From contig JAQGBZ010000181.1 in NCBI GenBank assembly GCA_034687125.1, positions 1 to 64,000 of the forward strand: DNA of 64,000 nt, written 5' to 3'. The notes under the pieces were generated by a model. It ran no database searches and was not told the DNA's origin. It saw nothing but the letters and a program-made list of their open reading frames with translations. Shown here in pieces: positions 42,601-52,900 of the stretch. The position numbers and the translations under genes were made by a program. This DNA comes from Neelides folsomi. Its lineage: Eukaryota; Arthropoda; Collembola; Neelipleona; Neelidae. Positions within the stretch are counted from its first letter, which is position 1; the number at the start of each line of letters is the position of its first letter.

Positions 42601-45600
42601 AGGAAATGAGAAAGGGTTTTAGAAGCTTCGTTTGATAGCTGGAGATTTGAATGGATAATTATCCACATGGTTCCTCGGGAAGGAAGTTCCAACTCCTGTG
42701 TGATTTCCCTCATAATTGTTACAATTCCTCTTTATGATCCCCCTTATATTTATTTAATATTTAAATCCTTCCCCTTCGTTCATTCACCAACTTCATCTTT
42801 TCCCCTCGTTGTGATCGTAATTGGCCTTTGTGAATTGTGTTTTGCCGATTCATAAGATTGTATTTATTACGATCATATTACTTTGTCTGTGTTTAGCCAA
42901 ATGTATTAAATTCCCAACGACCTCCATAGCACCCTTGGATTGAGTCAAAGGGGGGAATTATAAACCGGGATAATGAAAAGGTCTTCTTCCCTATCTTTCC
43001 TCCATGGATGACTCCATTATTCCACTACGATGCTCTCAATGTTATTTACGTTACTTTACATCTCTCCCTTCAATTCTCTTTAAAGTCTCCCAATTTCCCT
43101 CCAATTCCTTCCAACCTGCTCGTAGAAGATCTTAAGACCAAACCTCGAGATCCTTTATGGAACTCCTCAACACTCCTACCATACTCAATTATACATAAGA
43201 AATGGATATCACGTTCTAGTCATTATTGAATATCTACCTCATATACTAATCCCATATAAATATGTTCTTATACTTCGTAATATACTATGGTATATACCAT
43301 ACATAATACATATTATACATTCCTTGATAAATCTTCTAAATAAATAGTTACAAGCTATATTTTACAATAATACTTTTTGATACAATCTCGTAGGCAAACT
43401 GAAGATATTTCATTTGTAATTAGGTATCTATTCTATGTATTTTACAATTTTTTACAGAATTAATTAGCATGATATGTTTCATTTGAGGTTCTATTGATAT
43501 TCTATGTTGCTTAAAGTGTAGTAAGTAATGATAATAAAATCTTATTAAGGGGTAAGGTTTTAAGACAATTTGTATGACGCGTTGTTCGAAGGGATGTAAC
43601 AATTTAATGTATGCAAATGGATCTGGATGTTCTTTGAGGAGAATTGAAAAGGGAGCGGAAATCGGCCCTTGAGAAGGAGAATGAGCAAATTGCGAAAGTT
43701 TGGCGGTCCTGGCTCATTACGCAAATGGTGTCGTCTCCTTACAACTTCCTTTTTATAAACTCAATTTACCAAACTCAACTTCTGACTTCTTCATTCACCT
43801 CTATTTTTATTTATCAAGAACCTCGAGAAAAAAACAAGGTTTGATATATGATATACTTAGGTATATATACAATATTTATATGGTATGGTAGTACAAAACA
43901 TCTGTAATATACTAATAGATATTCTGGGAATATCTAAGAATGCAGAGACATGTAGAGTATATGTGAATATCCTTGGAATAAGAAAAAGGTGTAAAATGGA
44001 ATATTTGAACAAACTTTTTCTTTTGATGGGAAATAAAATGGAATTTTATGGTTAAAGACATTCACGTCTTTTGTTCACTTTTATTTATAGTGATTTTTAA
44101 AATGATGCCAGATTTTATGATAAATATTATTATAGCGAGATATAAATCCTAAGTTATTTACAATAAAGTAAATTTGTAGTTTACAATAAATAGGATATAA
44201 AGCAGAGTTATTTTATTGGAGGGAATGAAAAGGATAAAAAATTGTGTTAGTGAAAATAATGTCTCAATTGAAGTCAATTTCCTGTGAAATCCACTTTCAG
44301 TTCCAAATTCCCAAACTGAAAAGTGAAACAAACTTTCTTGATTTTTTGACATTCTGCTCAGATTTTTGACCCAGTGAAGGAATCGCACTGAGAAATCGAT
44401 GGAAAATTTGAGGAAAAGTTTTCTTAAATTCCTCTAACTCACAAACTTCATCATTCCCAAATCATTCAATCTCAAATTCATAAACTTTGAAGCGGGAAAG
44501 TTGACAAGTGTCAAATTTAGACTTGAACCAATTGTTCGGGACAAACGGGATAACAAAAGGGTTGAAAGTGGAAAAGGTTAAGGAAGGATTGAAAAGGTTA
44601 AAAAGGTTGAGGAATAATTGGGATTTTTTTGTGTAGGGTCGTGAACTTAAGCCTGGCTCTCCCATTGCCCAAAAGGTGATCACAAATACAAACACGGGGC
44701 TAGTGCTGCAAAAGATCAATCGACATGCTGGCGGTTCCTACACATGTTCAGCTGCTAATGATGAAGGATGGTCACAGAGCAACGTCGTTTTACTCAGAGT
44801 CAAATGTAAGTCAAACACTTCCATTTTCAAAACTTTCAAAACTCCCGGTGACATATATTTAAATAATTTATAATCCACGCGTCATTTAGTTATTTATTAC
44901 ACTATTATAATTCCTGCAAATATTCTTAATTTCTTCAAGAGATTAAAGAACTTTAATCTAAAATAAGATTATGGATTTAACACAATTTGGAAAGTTTGTT
45001 AAAATTATACAAAGATGGATTAAATTGATCATGGATGGATGGAATCATTCAAAACCAGAGAAGGAACTTTTGATAATAAAAAAGAATGAAACAATTGTAA
45101 AAAAAGATTTTAATTAGGTGACCCAATTTGCCAGATAGAGATTGGATTTGATATGTTGAAAAAGTTGAGCTAATTAATTCGCCCCAACTCCCCTAATTTA
45201 AATTTCCAATGAATTGTTCGTCTCAAAGTTGGGATCTTGAATTAATAGCTGGTTCGGAATCTCGAACTCTTCTTGGAATCGATATTTGGACAAAATCCTC
45301 CCATTGTCCTTCCTATAATTCCCTCATGTAATTCCCAGTTAAATTCCTCCATCACTCCAAAGCCCTACTTTTGATCAAGAATAACCCAAGCATGATATTG
45401 GTCCATTTTCGCCAAATTCACTAATTTGCTAAATTCAAAAAAATTTTCTAAAATTTAAAGAGTAAAGAGTCCGACAAATTCTTACACTTATAAAAATATT
45501 TTACAGAATAGAATGCGAATACCTTATACGGATTACCTAATAATATTCGCATTATTTTAAAACTCCAATTGATATTTTTTTTAATTTAACTCATTTAATT

Positions 45601-48600
45601 TAAATAAATAATTAATTAAAATAGATTTCATCACATCGCAAGTATTTTTGAACAAAAAGGAAATATTTTCCCGGAAATTACGGGAATTACCTGATGTTTT
45701 GCAATCTTTTTGATTTCCACTTGGGGCCGAGACGAAATCTTTGTTCGCATCATTAGGCTCATGGGAAGGAGTTTTGGGATCTCCGTCTGAGTATCGATCA
45801 GGCCATTAAATGGAGGAAAACACAGGTCTTGTGTTCCACTGAGGCTGCCGATCCATCTCCCCCTGTCCCGATCCTTACGACTCATCTTCTGGGCAGCTTA
45901 TGCCAATCCAACGCCTCCACTAAATCATTTTTACCGCCATCCTCCCAATCAGGAATTCTAGGAGAATAAAGCAACCCCGATCTTAACACATTCCATCCCT
46001 CTGTTTATAATTGGGAGAAAGCTCCGGAAAATTCCCTCTCACTGTTTGCTCTCAGATTAACTTCAATTTCTCTCACGGGGAAATCCGCTCTTTCTCTTCC
46101 CTTTCACACTTTGTTATCGTTTCGCGACATCCCCAGCTTCATTTGAAATATGGCGGGACTTATTCCACTATATAAACTTTTAAGACTATAACCAGCTACA
46201 TCTTTATACAACACTATATGTTGCTACATCTTTAAATAATACAATCTAATATCGGAGATGTGTCATAATGGTTATGCTGCGTTAGTGTTATAAGCTGCGT
46301 CAGTGTTATGAAAATGCGTTATACTATTTGCACACTATAAGCTGCGATATCTTAGATTAAGCTATAAGATGCGTTATATCTCAGGTTTTATATGAGAGCA
46401 TAGTTCAATGTTAATGGGTTATATAAGAGAACAATCGGAGCCCTCTGAATGTCTCCAATCCGGTCCCATTAATAAATATAAAGGACCAGATTCAAATAAA
46501 AGGCCCGAATTCCTGAAGGATAAAAACCTCATTGAGAAGGAAGTTTATGACAATTGGGTTTATATATTTTATATTTACAATATCCCTTTGTAGTGCAAAT
46601 TCTACGAATGTCAATCGAGAGTATAGGAAATATAAATGTAGGTTACAATTGATACACGTAGCGAATGAGTTGAAGAAAGCAGCGTGGGTGAAGTGGCGGT
46701 CGTTTTAAATATTGATTTCCGTTGCAGATGTGCCAACGTGCAAGTTTGCCGGGGAGGAGTTGATCGGAGCCATGCGACATGAAACTGTGAGGGTCAAATG
46801 CGAAATGGCCGCTGACCCCCCAAATGTCCAGTTCCATTGGACCTATAACAATTCCGGCATTGAGGTCACACACGTTTCGCAGTCCAGATATCTCAACAAT
46901 GGGACGGGGAGTTGGCTCAATTACACTCCGACAAACGACTTAGATTACGGTAAAGGAACTTTAGCTTTATTTTACCCTTATTAATACTTAACTTTATCTC
47001 ATAATCATCTCGCTTCATAAACCCTCAAAAATCCCTTTTATTAAACTATTGAACTTTAAGATAAGCTAATGGCAAACTTAATAGATATTTATATTTTCTT
47101 CTTTATACTTAATATCATTTTACTCTCTCTATATAGAATTTCCAAATTTCCGAGACATTTTAGTCACTTATAGAATGAATTAAAGTTTTGGGATTAAAAA
47201 TTAAAGAATTGGTTAATTTAGGAACTTTGGCATGTTGGGGTTCTAACAAGATCGGAAATGGCCATCGTCCTTGTCTCTTTCAAATCGTGTCGGCAGGGCG
47301 TCCGTACACTCCAAAGAACTGCACTGTGTTCAATCAAACGGCCGACTCCCTCAGCATCTCTTGCATTGAGAGCTTCAACGGCGGGCTCCCACAACATTTT
47401 AATTTGGAAGTTTACGACACAAATGCCAAGAAGCTCGAGCTCAATATTTCATCAATGGTAAAATTATTTATAATGTATTACTAACTGTATTACAGTTTTA
47501 GTATTTGTATTACTGTAATTATTTCAATATGTATTACACATACAAGGTGGGCGAAAAGTTGCTTTTTTATGTAATTGTTTATTTAAAAAAGAAAGCAACT
47601 TTTGACGCACCCAGTACATTAGGACACATGTACATTTATACCTTCATTATAGAATTAACAAATGTTCATTTTCCTCACATCATAATAGACGGTTTGACAG
47701 ATCTTTATAATGTATGTATGAAATATATGTATAATGGATGCATGTAGTATGATGTATGAACTCGTAATTCAATATTAGGTTTCATATAAAGGAGTTTAAA
47801 GGTCGGGCATAATGGCAGACGACCTCAATCCAAGACAATTATGGAATGTTTTGTGGATATGTCCGGGATATTAATTTTGTTTATTTTCAGTCCCCGTTGT
47901 TCGTGGTTGAAGGAATGGAGTCGGGTGTGTCGCTGAGCTTCTTCGTCCACGCTGTCAATGCCAAAGGGAGATCCGACCCTTTCATCTTAGACGGAATCAC
48001 ATTGAGAGGGGTTGCCAAATTCATTGGTATGAATTCATAGCTAAACTACATATTCTACTTAAACGCCTTTAATAAATAGTTTAATAGGAAATCGGAAAAA
48101 CCATTTTTATGCTTTACATCACATTTATAGACCATTACTATTGACGTCTTGACGTTAACAAAATTTAGAATACATAGTTTATACCTACCTAAATTATAGT
48201 ACAAATACTACGCAGTAAGTTCGTGCCTTTCTGAATAATGAATTTATAATGCTAAATGATCGTATGAATTTATAATTAATTAAAAAGCATTTTGTTGAGC
48301 TCTAAATTGATAATTTTTATTTTTATTTACTAATAAAACTAATTATAAAAATGTTATTCCATAATTTAACATTTTAAGATCGCTGTTCAGAGCGGCACGA
48401 ACTTATTGCATAGAATGATACATAGTGTTATTGTATTTAATTTTGGGTTGATGAAATTATTTTTAATTTTTAATTTACTCGGCTGTTGAATATTTTTCAT
48501 TAATGTGAAGACACTTTAGGTGGAGGTTCAAGCAATGCAGAGGTGAATCCGGTGTTTGGAATTCTAGTCGGTTGCGCTATTGTTTTGATCATTCTCTTGG

Positions 48601-49659
48601 TCGTCTCGATGATTGCCATTTGGAAGCGGTCGCGGAGGAAGAAGCCACCGGTGGCCAAAAACAACAAGCGCAACAATGAGAATACCTTTCAGGCCGTAGG
48701 CCTCACTCCCACAAAAATTGAGCAAAATGGGCTCGATGAGATTGGAAACCCAGACGTCATTCCCAACAAGAACGGTAAAAGCATTTTATTTTAATTGTAT
48801 AATTAAAATTACCTAGAATAATTTTAATTTATTTTTCAATTAAATAATTAAAAGGCATTACTTTTATTTTAATGTTTTTAATAATAGATTTAAAATAATA
48901 ATTCAATGGCAATATATAAATACCTATATAGGCCATATCGTCATTTGTCAATTTTTACGATTTATGGATTTTGTGCTTGGAATATGAAAATTGCGAGTTG
49001 GGTTAAGGAAAATAGGGAATTAAAGCTGGATTTGTTTCTTTCGCTTTCTTGGCCTAAAGTTTTCTCCTTTGCTTTAGTTAAGTTTCGGTAATTAATAAAT
49101 GAATGTTTTGGTTTTGTTGTAACCTCCTGATTGATTAGCTCTAGCTGAGAATGAATTTCATTACATTTGGAGAGATGAGTGTTTGGGGAATTGAAAGTTT
49201 GGGTCATTAACTCCCGTTCTCCTCTTTCTCCTAATTTCTGATCTCATTGTTGTCCCCAGAGCGTTCCATGGGCCTACGCGGATTCATCCGCATTCACAAA
49301 ACCCCGCCGGCAAGGAGAAGGAAAAAGGACATGGAAGTGAAAAACAAAGGGGAAACCGTCGCTCTCACTCAGGCACAGGTAAAAAAAACTTTTTAATTCA
49401 ATTAACGCTTCCAATCAATTACTCGTTAGTTCGATTTATTAAAGTTGATTAGGTAATTATTTCCAAATTACCTATTAAAAGCGAGGGTTTTATTTAAAAA
49501 CAGTTATGTTAATCAAGAAATAGATAAATATTAATTCAGATATATTTTGTCTAGGACCAGGAGCTCCAGAGAAATCATAATCATTCATTACCAAATAATC
49601 AAATACTCACCACGTCCTCGCATAATCAAATGCCTCCAACGAGAGAAAGCCGGATATAA
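18543..49659 (+). CDS. side-like: Sidestep-family Ig receptor, 15 exons, 5' end missing
   Basis: This is a type I membrane receptor of the Sidestep family. In Drosophila, Side proteins are guidance and recognition molecules that bind Beaten-path Ig proteins. Fifteen exons join in phase with no stop: 18543-18675, 24602-24745, 24883-24938, 30294-30404, 33542-33742, 35484-35635, 36416-36557, 40692-40822, 44637-44805, 46728-46949, 47222-47457, 47891-48026, 48520-48774, 49260-49378, 49555-49659. The visible product is about 769 residues: Ig1 (1-111), Ig2 (112-215), Ig3 (216-313), Ig4 (314-412), Ig5 (413-505), FN3 (506-610), a transmembrane helix (about 622-644) and a basic tail. Family hallmarks are RVDFKNSPTRN closing Ig1, VTGG.P.P..SWW in Ig2, EGDDVYFEC in Ig4, DYGTLACW in Ig5 and GGLPQ in FN3. 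All introns are GT-AG. The first visible exon begins inside a codon, so at least one exon with the signal peptide lies upstream. Family assignment is firm; which paralogue is not resolved. Confidence 0.93.
18676..24601 (+). other. intron after visible exon 1 of the Side-like gene
   Basis: A 5.9-kb intron bounded by GTAATG and TTGTAG. It contains the CAGGTRG array at 19.2-19.3 kb. No internal exon recognised. Confidence 0.85.
19224..19345 (+). repeat. CAGGTRG-rich minisatellite
   Basis: Degenerate units with an AATACAGGTAGAA-like consensus repeat over about 120 bp, giving eight AGGTRR motifs. It is located 550 bp into the 5.9-kb intron after visible exon 1 of the Side-like gene. Confidence 0.6.
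24602..24745 (+). CDS. Side-like exon 2: second half of Ig1
   Basis: The acceptor is tgttgtag and the donor GCAG|GTACTT. The frame continues from exon 1 as YDVRDKAHSDAKRWSEIGDR and on to DEGVYRCR, which carries the second Ig1 cysteine. The Y.YDVR and W...GDRVYF segments are typical of Side Ig1. It is followed by a very short intron of 137 bp, whereas the preceding intron is 5.9 kb. Confidence 0.92.
24883..24938 (+). CDS. Side-like exon 3: end of Ig1
   Basis: This 56-nt exon has acceptor cttttttccag and donor GTTG|GTAAGT. It encodes RVDFKNSPTRN followed by QRINLTIV, the most conserved signature of the Side family at the end of Ig1. INLT is a potential N-glycosylation site. Both ends are in phase 1 or 2 with their neighbours, so skipping it would break the frame. 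Confidence 0.93.
25498..25560 (+). repeat. possible tRNA-like (SINE head) remnant
   Basis: The stretch TAGCTGAGTTGGTTGGAA at about 25507-25524 matches a tRNA D-arm (A-box) pattern. It is followed by an anticodon-arm-like stretch and a degenerate T-arm (CTGTCAGTCC). The B-box is poor and no acceptor stem closes, so it is not a working tRNA. It lies in intron 3 of the Side-like gene. Confidence 0.25.
28219..28295. repeat. palindromic ATACCATACTATGGTAT cluster
   Basis: CATACTATGGTATGGTAT occurs at 28230 and again about 40 bp later, each followed within a few bases by ATAATG. The units are self-complementary (ATACCAT / ATGGTAT), so the segment can fold as hairpins. It lies in intron 3. Confidence 0.6.
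30294..30404 (+). CDS. Side-like exon 4: start of Ig2
   Basis: The acceptor is aaatatttcag and the donor GGAG|GTAAAT. The exon encodes PPDKPVIFDESG and then GPYNEGSNLGLSCQVTG. This is the A-B strand part of Ig2 with its first cysteine and the conserved V(T/S)GG linker split by the intron. The PP.KPVI..E.G opening is typical of Side Ig2. Confidence 0.93.
33542..33742 (+). CDS. Side-like exon 5: main part of Ig2
   Basis: The acceptor is gtgatttag and the donor AATC|GTAAGA. It encodes GRPRPKLSWWLESEML, with the paired tryptophans of the C strand, then VVNRLEFTQLQRHHL and LVCQASNTNQTVPQ with the second cysteine. NQT is a potential N-glycan site. The whole 201-nt exon has high G/C at third codon positions, unlike its introns. 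Confidence 0.95.
35484..35635 (+). CDS. Side-like exon 6: first half of Ig3
   Basis: The acceptor is attgatttacag and the donor GAAT|GTAACT. It encodes LRPLSAAISAKSTGLLAEKR, then VDIECVTFGSRPVATITWWK, containing the first Ig3 cysteine and the GSRP.A.ITWWK motif of the family. It ends in phase 0. Confidence 0.95.
36416..36557 (+). CDS. Side-like exon 7: second half of Ig3
   Basis: It encodes NVTRSLLSFVPTIEDDGKFL, then TCRSENPWIPGSAVEDRWKL and NVH: the D-G strands of Ig3 with the second cysteine and the conserved DDGKFL.CR.ENP block. The donor is CATT|GTAAGT. Two in-frame acceptors, AAG at 36409 and CAG at 36415, lie 6 nt apart, so the start may be 36410 or 36416. The upstream tract is A/T-rich with few pyrimidines. 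I chose 36416 because CAG is the better acceptor. Confidence 0.9.
40692..40822 (+). CDS. Side-like exon 8: first half of Ig4
   Basis: The acceptor is attttttctag and the donor CGAG|GTGAGT. It encodes DPPRVNLQLGSNMNAEDIKE then GDDVYFECAVKANPPYKRLS and WTHE. EGDDVYFEC.V.ANP is a Side Ig4 signature holding the first cysteine; the tryptophan of the C strand follows. Confidence 0.95.
44637..44805 (+). CDS. Side-like exon 9: second half of Ig4
   Basis: The acceptor is tttttttgtgtag and the donor AAAT|GTAAGT. It encodes GRELKPGSPIAQKVITNTNT, then GLVLQKINRHAGGSYTCSAA with the second Ig4 cysteine, then NDEGWSQSNVVLLRVK. The LVLQ.I.R..GG.YTC.A.N.EG pattern matches the family. Confidence 0.95.
46270..46381. 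repeat. minisatellite related to the 8.3-kb array
   Basis: About five degenerate units of TATAAGCTGCGTTA type, spaced 17-30 bp, occur in intron 9 of the Side-like gene. The TATAAGCTGCGTTA core is identical to the middle unit of the array at 8255-8365. Confidence 0.6.
46728..46949 (+). CDS. Side-like exon 10: main part of Ig5
   Basis: The acceptor is ttgatttccgttgcag and the donor TACG|GTAAAG. It encodes YVPTCKFAGEELIGAMRHET, then VRVKCEMAADPPNVQFHWTY, then a run with NGT and NYT glycosylation motifs ending at NDLDYG. The extra cysteine in VPTC pairs, in this family, with another at PC.F in the next exon. Confidence 0.95.
47222..47457 (+). CDS. Side-like exon 11: end of Ig5 and start of FN3
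   Basis: The acceptor is ggttaatttag and the donor AATG|GTAAAA. It encodes TLACWGSNKIGNGHRPCLFQ, closing Ig5, then AGRPYTPKNCTVFNQTADSL and ESFNGGLPQHFNLEVYD, the start of the fibronectin III domain. NC..FNQT and GGLPQ are typical of Side FN3. A shorter-looking ATG frame starting inside the intron is only a read-through of this exon. Confidence 0.95.
47543..47614. mobile_element. 72-bp TA-flanked foldback element (mariner-type MITE)
   Basis: The termini are inverted copies sharing AAAAGTTGCTTT exactly and 18 of the first 23 bases overall, flanked by TA on both sides. Almost the whole element is the two arms. It lies in the intron between exons 11 and 12 of the Side-like gene. Confidence 0.65.
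47891..48026 (+). CDS. Side-like exon 12: second half of FN3
   Basis: The acceptor is tttattttcag and the donor ATTG|GTATGA. It encodes SPLFVVEGMESGVSLSFFVH followed by AVNAKGRSDPFILDGITLRG and VAKFIG. A.NAKGRS.P is the conserved F-G end of the Side FN3 domain. It leads into the juxtamembrane stalk in the next exon. Confidence 0.94.
48211..48410. mobile_element. 200-bp TA-flanked inverted-repeat element (mariner-type MITE)
   Basis: Inverted ends share TAAGTTCGTGCC and match at 21 of the first 25 bases, each next to TA (48209-48210 and 48411-48412). The TTCGTGC core resembles mariner-family termini. It occupies 200 bp of the 493-bp intron between exons 12 and 13 of the Side-like gene. No coding capacity is seen. 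Confidence 0.7.
48520..48774 (+). CDS. Side-like exon 13: transmembrane helix and proximal tail
   Basis: The acceptor is gaagacactttag and the donor AACG|GTAAAA. After a short Gly/Ser-rich stalk it encodes the hydrophobic run VFGILVGCAIVLIILLVVSM followed by IAIW. The stop-transfer sequence KRSRRKK fixes the type I orientation. The tail then carries NTFQAVGLTPTKIEQNGLDE, polar and without enzymatic motifs. Confidence 0.94.
49260..49378 (+). CDS. Side-like exon 14: cytoplasmic tail
   Basis: The acceptor is ttgttgtccccag and the donor ACAG|GTAAAA. The split codon with exon 13 gives Glu. It encodes a basic tail segment: ERSMGLRGFIRIHKTPPARR and then RKKDMEVKNKGETVALTQAQ. Third-position G/C is high and the phase fits both neighbours. 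Confidence 0.88.
49555..49659 (+). CDS. Side-like exon 15: C-terminus and stop
   Basis: The acceptor is attttgtctag. The exon encodes DQELQRNHNHSLPNNQILTT followed by SSHNQMPPTRESRI and TAA at 49657-49659. The region is rich in Asn, His and Gln. The last residues Ser-Arg-Ile fit a class I PDZ-binding end (S/T-x-hydrophobic). The frame follows exon 14 exactly. This exon is the least conserved, so it rests on splice sites and phase. Confidence 0.8.
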   Translation, partial: DQELQRNHNHSLPNNQILTTSSHNQMPPTRESRI

Positions 49660-49852
49660 AAATCCCCTTAATTTTTATGTTCAATTTTCTTCCTTCTCTT
49701 CTTTACACAGCTGAAAATCTCATAGGAGTTTCCTTCCTCAACTTCAGAACAATTTACCATTTCATATCGCTAACAAATTTTTAATATTCATCTACGGATT
49801 TATACCTGTTAATATGCATTTTACAATATATCAAAATATTCTAAATTATTAA

Positions 49853-49967
49853 AATAAAATTATTATCAAATCTGCGCAACAAAGTAAATTGGGAGAAATC
49901 TGTGAATCATTATTATATAAAATAAATATTATGTTGCCAGTATTGTGCAAATATATTTAAAAATAAA
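49853..49967 (+). terminator. candidate polyadenylation signals of the Side-like gene
   Basis: AATAAA hexamers occur at 49853-49858, 49921-49926 and 49962-49967, about 195 to 305 nt after the stop codon. The region is very A/T-rich, so hexamers are expected by chance, and I cannot tell which one is used. Confidence 0.35.
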
Positions 49968-52900
49968 ATGTGTAAAACTCAAATAGCGAAAACAGTCATA
50001 TTTATACGTAAATAACAATTAACTTAAAATTTTAAATATTAAAAAATAGTTATTAAGTATCTCAATTTGCAAAAATAATTTTCAATTATTATTAATTTTT
50101 GTGAAATTGTAATTACAACTATCTTAAAATAATCGATAAACATTGTTTAAATTAACTTAGGTATTTAATATTTAAATAGTCTGTATTATTGATATTAAAA
50201 TGCATTTTAAAAAGTTTTGTAAAAAGTGCAAATGAACTAATGCTGAAATCTATCATTTAAATGTTTAAATGTTTAAATGAGGAAAATTTTTATATGGCTA
50301 TAACCCATCACACATAATATTAAAAAAATTCTATGTTCTTATACTCAATGACTCGACTAAATAAATATATAATGTTGATTAAATGAAAGAATTTTGAAAA
50401 ATTAAAATACTTCGGGGTGTCTCCAATTCATTTCACTTATTTCATTTCCAGATGTAATTTTCATTCTGTCCTGTCAGCCTCATTTGACAATTCCACACAT
50501 GTGAATGTGAAGTGAGCCGAAGTGAAATTCGGCTCAAAACTTCAACTCATTCAACCTGAAACCTCCAGGGCTTAATTAGCAATTTAATTACTCATGTTAA
50601 TGGAAGAAACATCAGGACATGTTATTTAATCTGCTCTCATTATCAAAATATTAAACATGTCACATTTCATTTTCTACAACTTTTCTACAAATAAAAAATT
50701 ATAATTTTACATAAAAATATATAGGCATATAAATATTTACATGTACTTAGTTATACATATATACTGTAAGTGAGGGTCCGATTTGTGTCCGGGGGTCAAA
50801 CATGAGATTTTAAATGATGTCCGTGAAACTAAATGCTTCCGGTCAAAATTTTCAATGGTTGATTCATATTACATGAATTAATCATTAATTATTTACTAAA
50901 TATCTGCTAAATTTTTTTTTAAAACATGCTGCAAGGATAATTGGATAATAAAGATTTTACACTTACAATTAATAATATAATACAATATTCAGAAATTCAT
51001 TTTGAATTTTTAAAAAAATATTCAATATGGCCATTCTGCTAATTTTAAAGGTGTTCGGGAACAGATATCGAATATACAGTATAGTACTTAACTTTCATCT
51101 TAAACCTTATATATACTAGAGTATCTCAATAATAAAAATAATTTATATTAAAAAATGTTTTTATAATACTACTCATAAATTAAAATTCTTTTATAGGAAA
51201 CAATTATATACTTAATCACTGAAATAATAATAAAATCATAAATGTATAAATGAATTCTCTTGATTATGAGTACATAAAATGATATTAGGGACTAGATTGG
51301 ATAGTGAAAAAAGTTCTCGGAAAGTTTTAAACGCTGAAGAGTTGAATTTGCTAGAAGTTCCCCCATATGACATTTCTTTTCCCGATCTCTCAAAGAGGAA
51401 CAAGTAGAGTGGAGCAAAAAGGAACTCAGTCAGTCTCAAGAGACGTTTCTTCGACAACAAAATTCCCCCAAGACATCATAGAATCTCTTCTGATACTCAA
51501 TAGACTTTCAGCAACCAAGAAAAATATAAATTTTTGACATGACAAATTAAAATATTTGTAATACAATTAAAGTATTTATTGCCACTCATATTAGAAACAA
51601 TTATCATTTTTTTGATTAATCTCATAAAATAATAAAAATACTTTTGTATTCAATATTATTCATGTCGGGCAAGTTCGTCTTTTAAAAAATATTGGGATTT
51701 AAATTAAGACCAACGACCATATTTATCTATAAAAGCCTTCCGCGCAATAAATAAATATTAAATAAAAGCGTCTAAAAGGTACAAAATCCACATTGTTGTT
51801 TTTAGGGAGAAGATGATGAGAAATGGTAAAAGCACAAGAGACAAGCGGGAGACGTTTTAAGAATGAAACTTGGGTTCGTAAATAACTAACTGAAGTTAAA
51901 GGAGGAAGCTAATGGAGAGAAAGTGGAGAAAAGCTCATTTTGTTTTAAAGGGTTCATCATAGGAGTTTGGGTAAAATATTATTATTATGTATAAAGGGAC
52001 ATAAATCCGTCAAGGGACTGTAATAATCCTCATAGAGATGTCTCATCGTGTCCCTCATATATCTCTTCCCGCATCTTCTCCCTTCAGCATCCAATGGTTC
52101 TCGGCCTCATTCTTCTCTCCATGCATATTTCATAAGGAGATTCACCTCAGTTCCAAAGACTTAAATTTCCCGCCGCGTCTTAAAGGTCCAAGAGTGGGAA
52201 AATGGAAGGAAATAATATAAGATGGAAGTAAGAGCTTTAAATACGTAATATATATGTAAGTAATATTACGTATGTATGTAGACATATGTCGGTATTATAT
52301 GATAATATCAAGCATGAGTGTTTTACCTGAAAATTCACACCTTTTTTCAGGTTTCAGACTCCTTAGATATTTAACTTTCCACACAAGTTCCATACAAGTT
52401 CCAAAATCCGTTTTAATGCATAATTTTAATATATGCTTTCCCATATAAATAAAGTATGAATTTAGCAAATGAGAGTCTGAAGGATGCTGCAATTGATTTT
52501 AATCCTTTATTGTTATTTAAATGTATAAAAGTTTATTTGATTTTGGAAAACACGACAAAAATTTTTTTTAAATCCTTTACCCTCAAGATCTAATTTAACT
52601 TTCTAGATTATTTTTTTAATAAAACAATAATCAATAGAATAGTTTTTGACAATCAAGAGAATGTTCTGTATATTATTTACTTACTTACACTGATAATCGG
52701 ATTCATAGTACATATTCATATTACATATAACTTTAATGCTGAAAAATCTAATATGGCGATTTTGTAAAAAGTAGTAATGTTTGTATTCGATATGGCTATG
52801 TAAATATATGAATTATTTGAGATTTACATTCGATATGGTCTTGAATGGGATTTAGATTTGATATAGATTTAGAATGGGATTTTCTATTGGAATTTTGTGT

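Larger units (their letters stand above)
36558..46727 (+). other. introns around exons 8 and 9 of the Side-like gene
   Basis: Introns of 4.1, 3.8 and 1.9 kb separated by exons at 40692-40822 and 44637-44805. Apart from the minisatellite at 46.3 kb no feature is recognised. Confidence 0.85.

Noticed and set aside
46712-46984. 90-residue frame starting in the intron
   Set aside because: The upstream residues are intronic; the exon begins after the cag at 46727 and ends at the donor at 46949.
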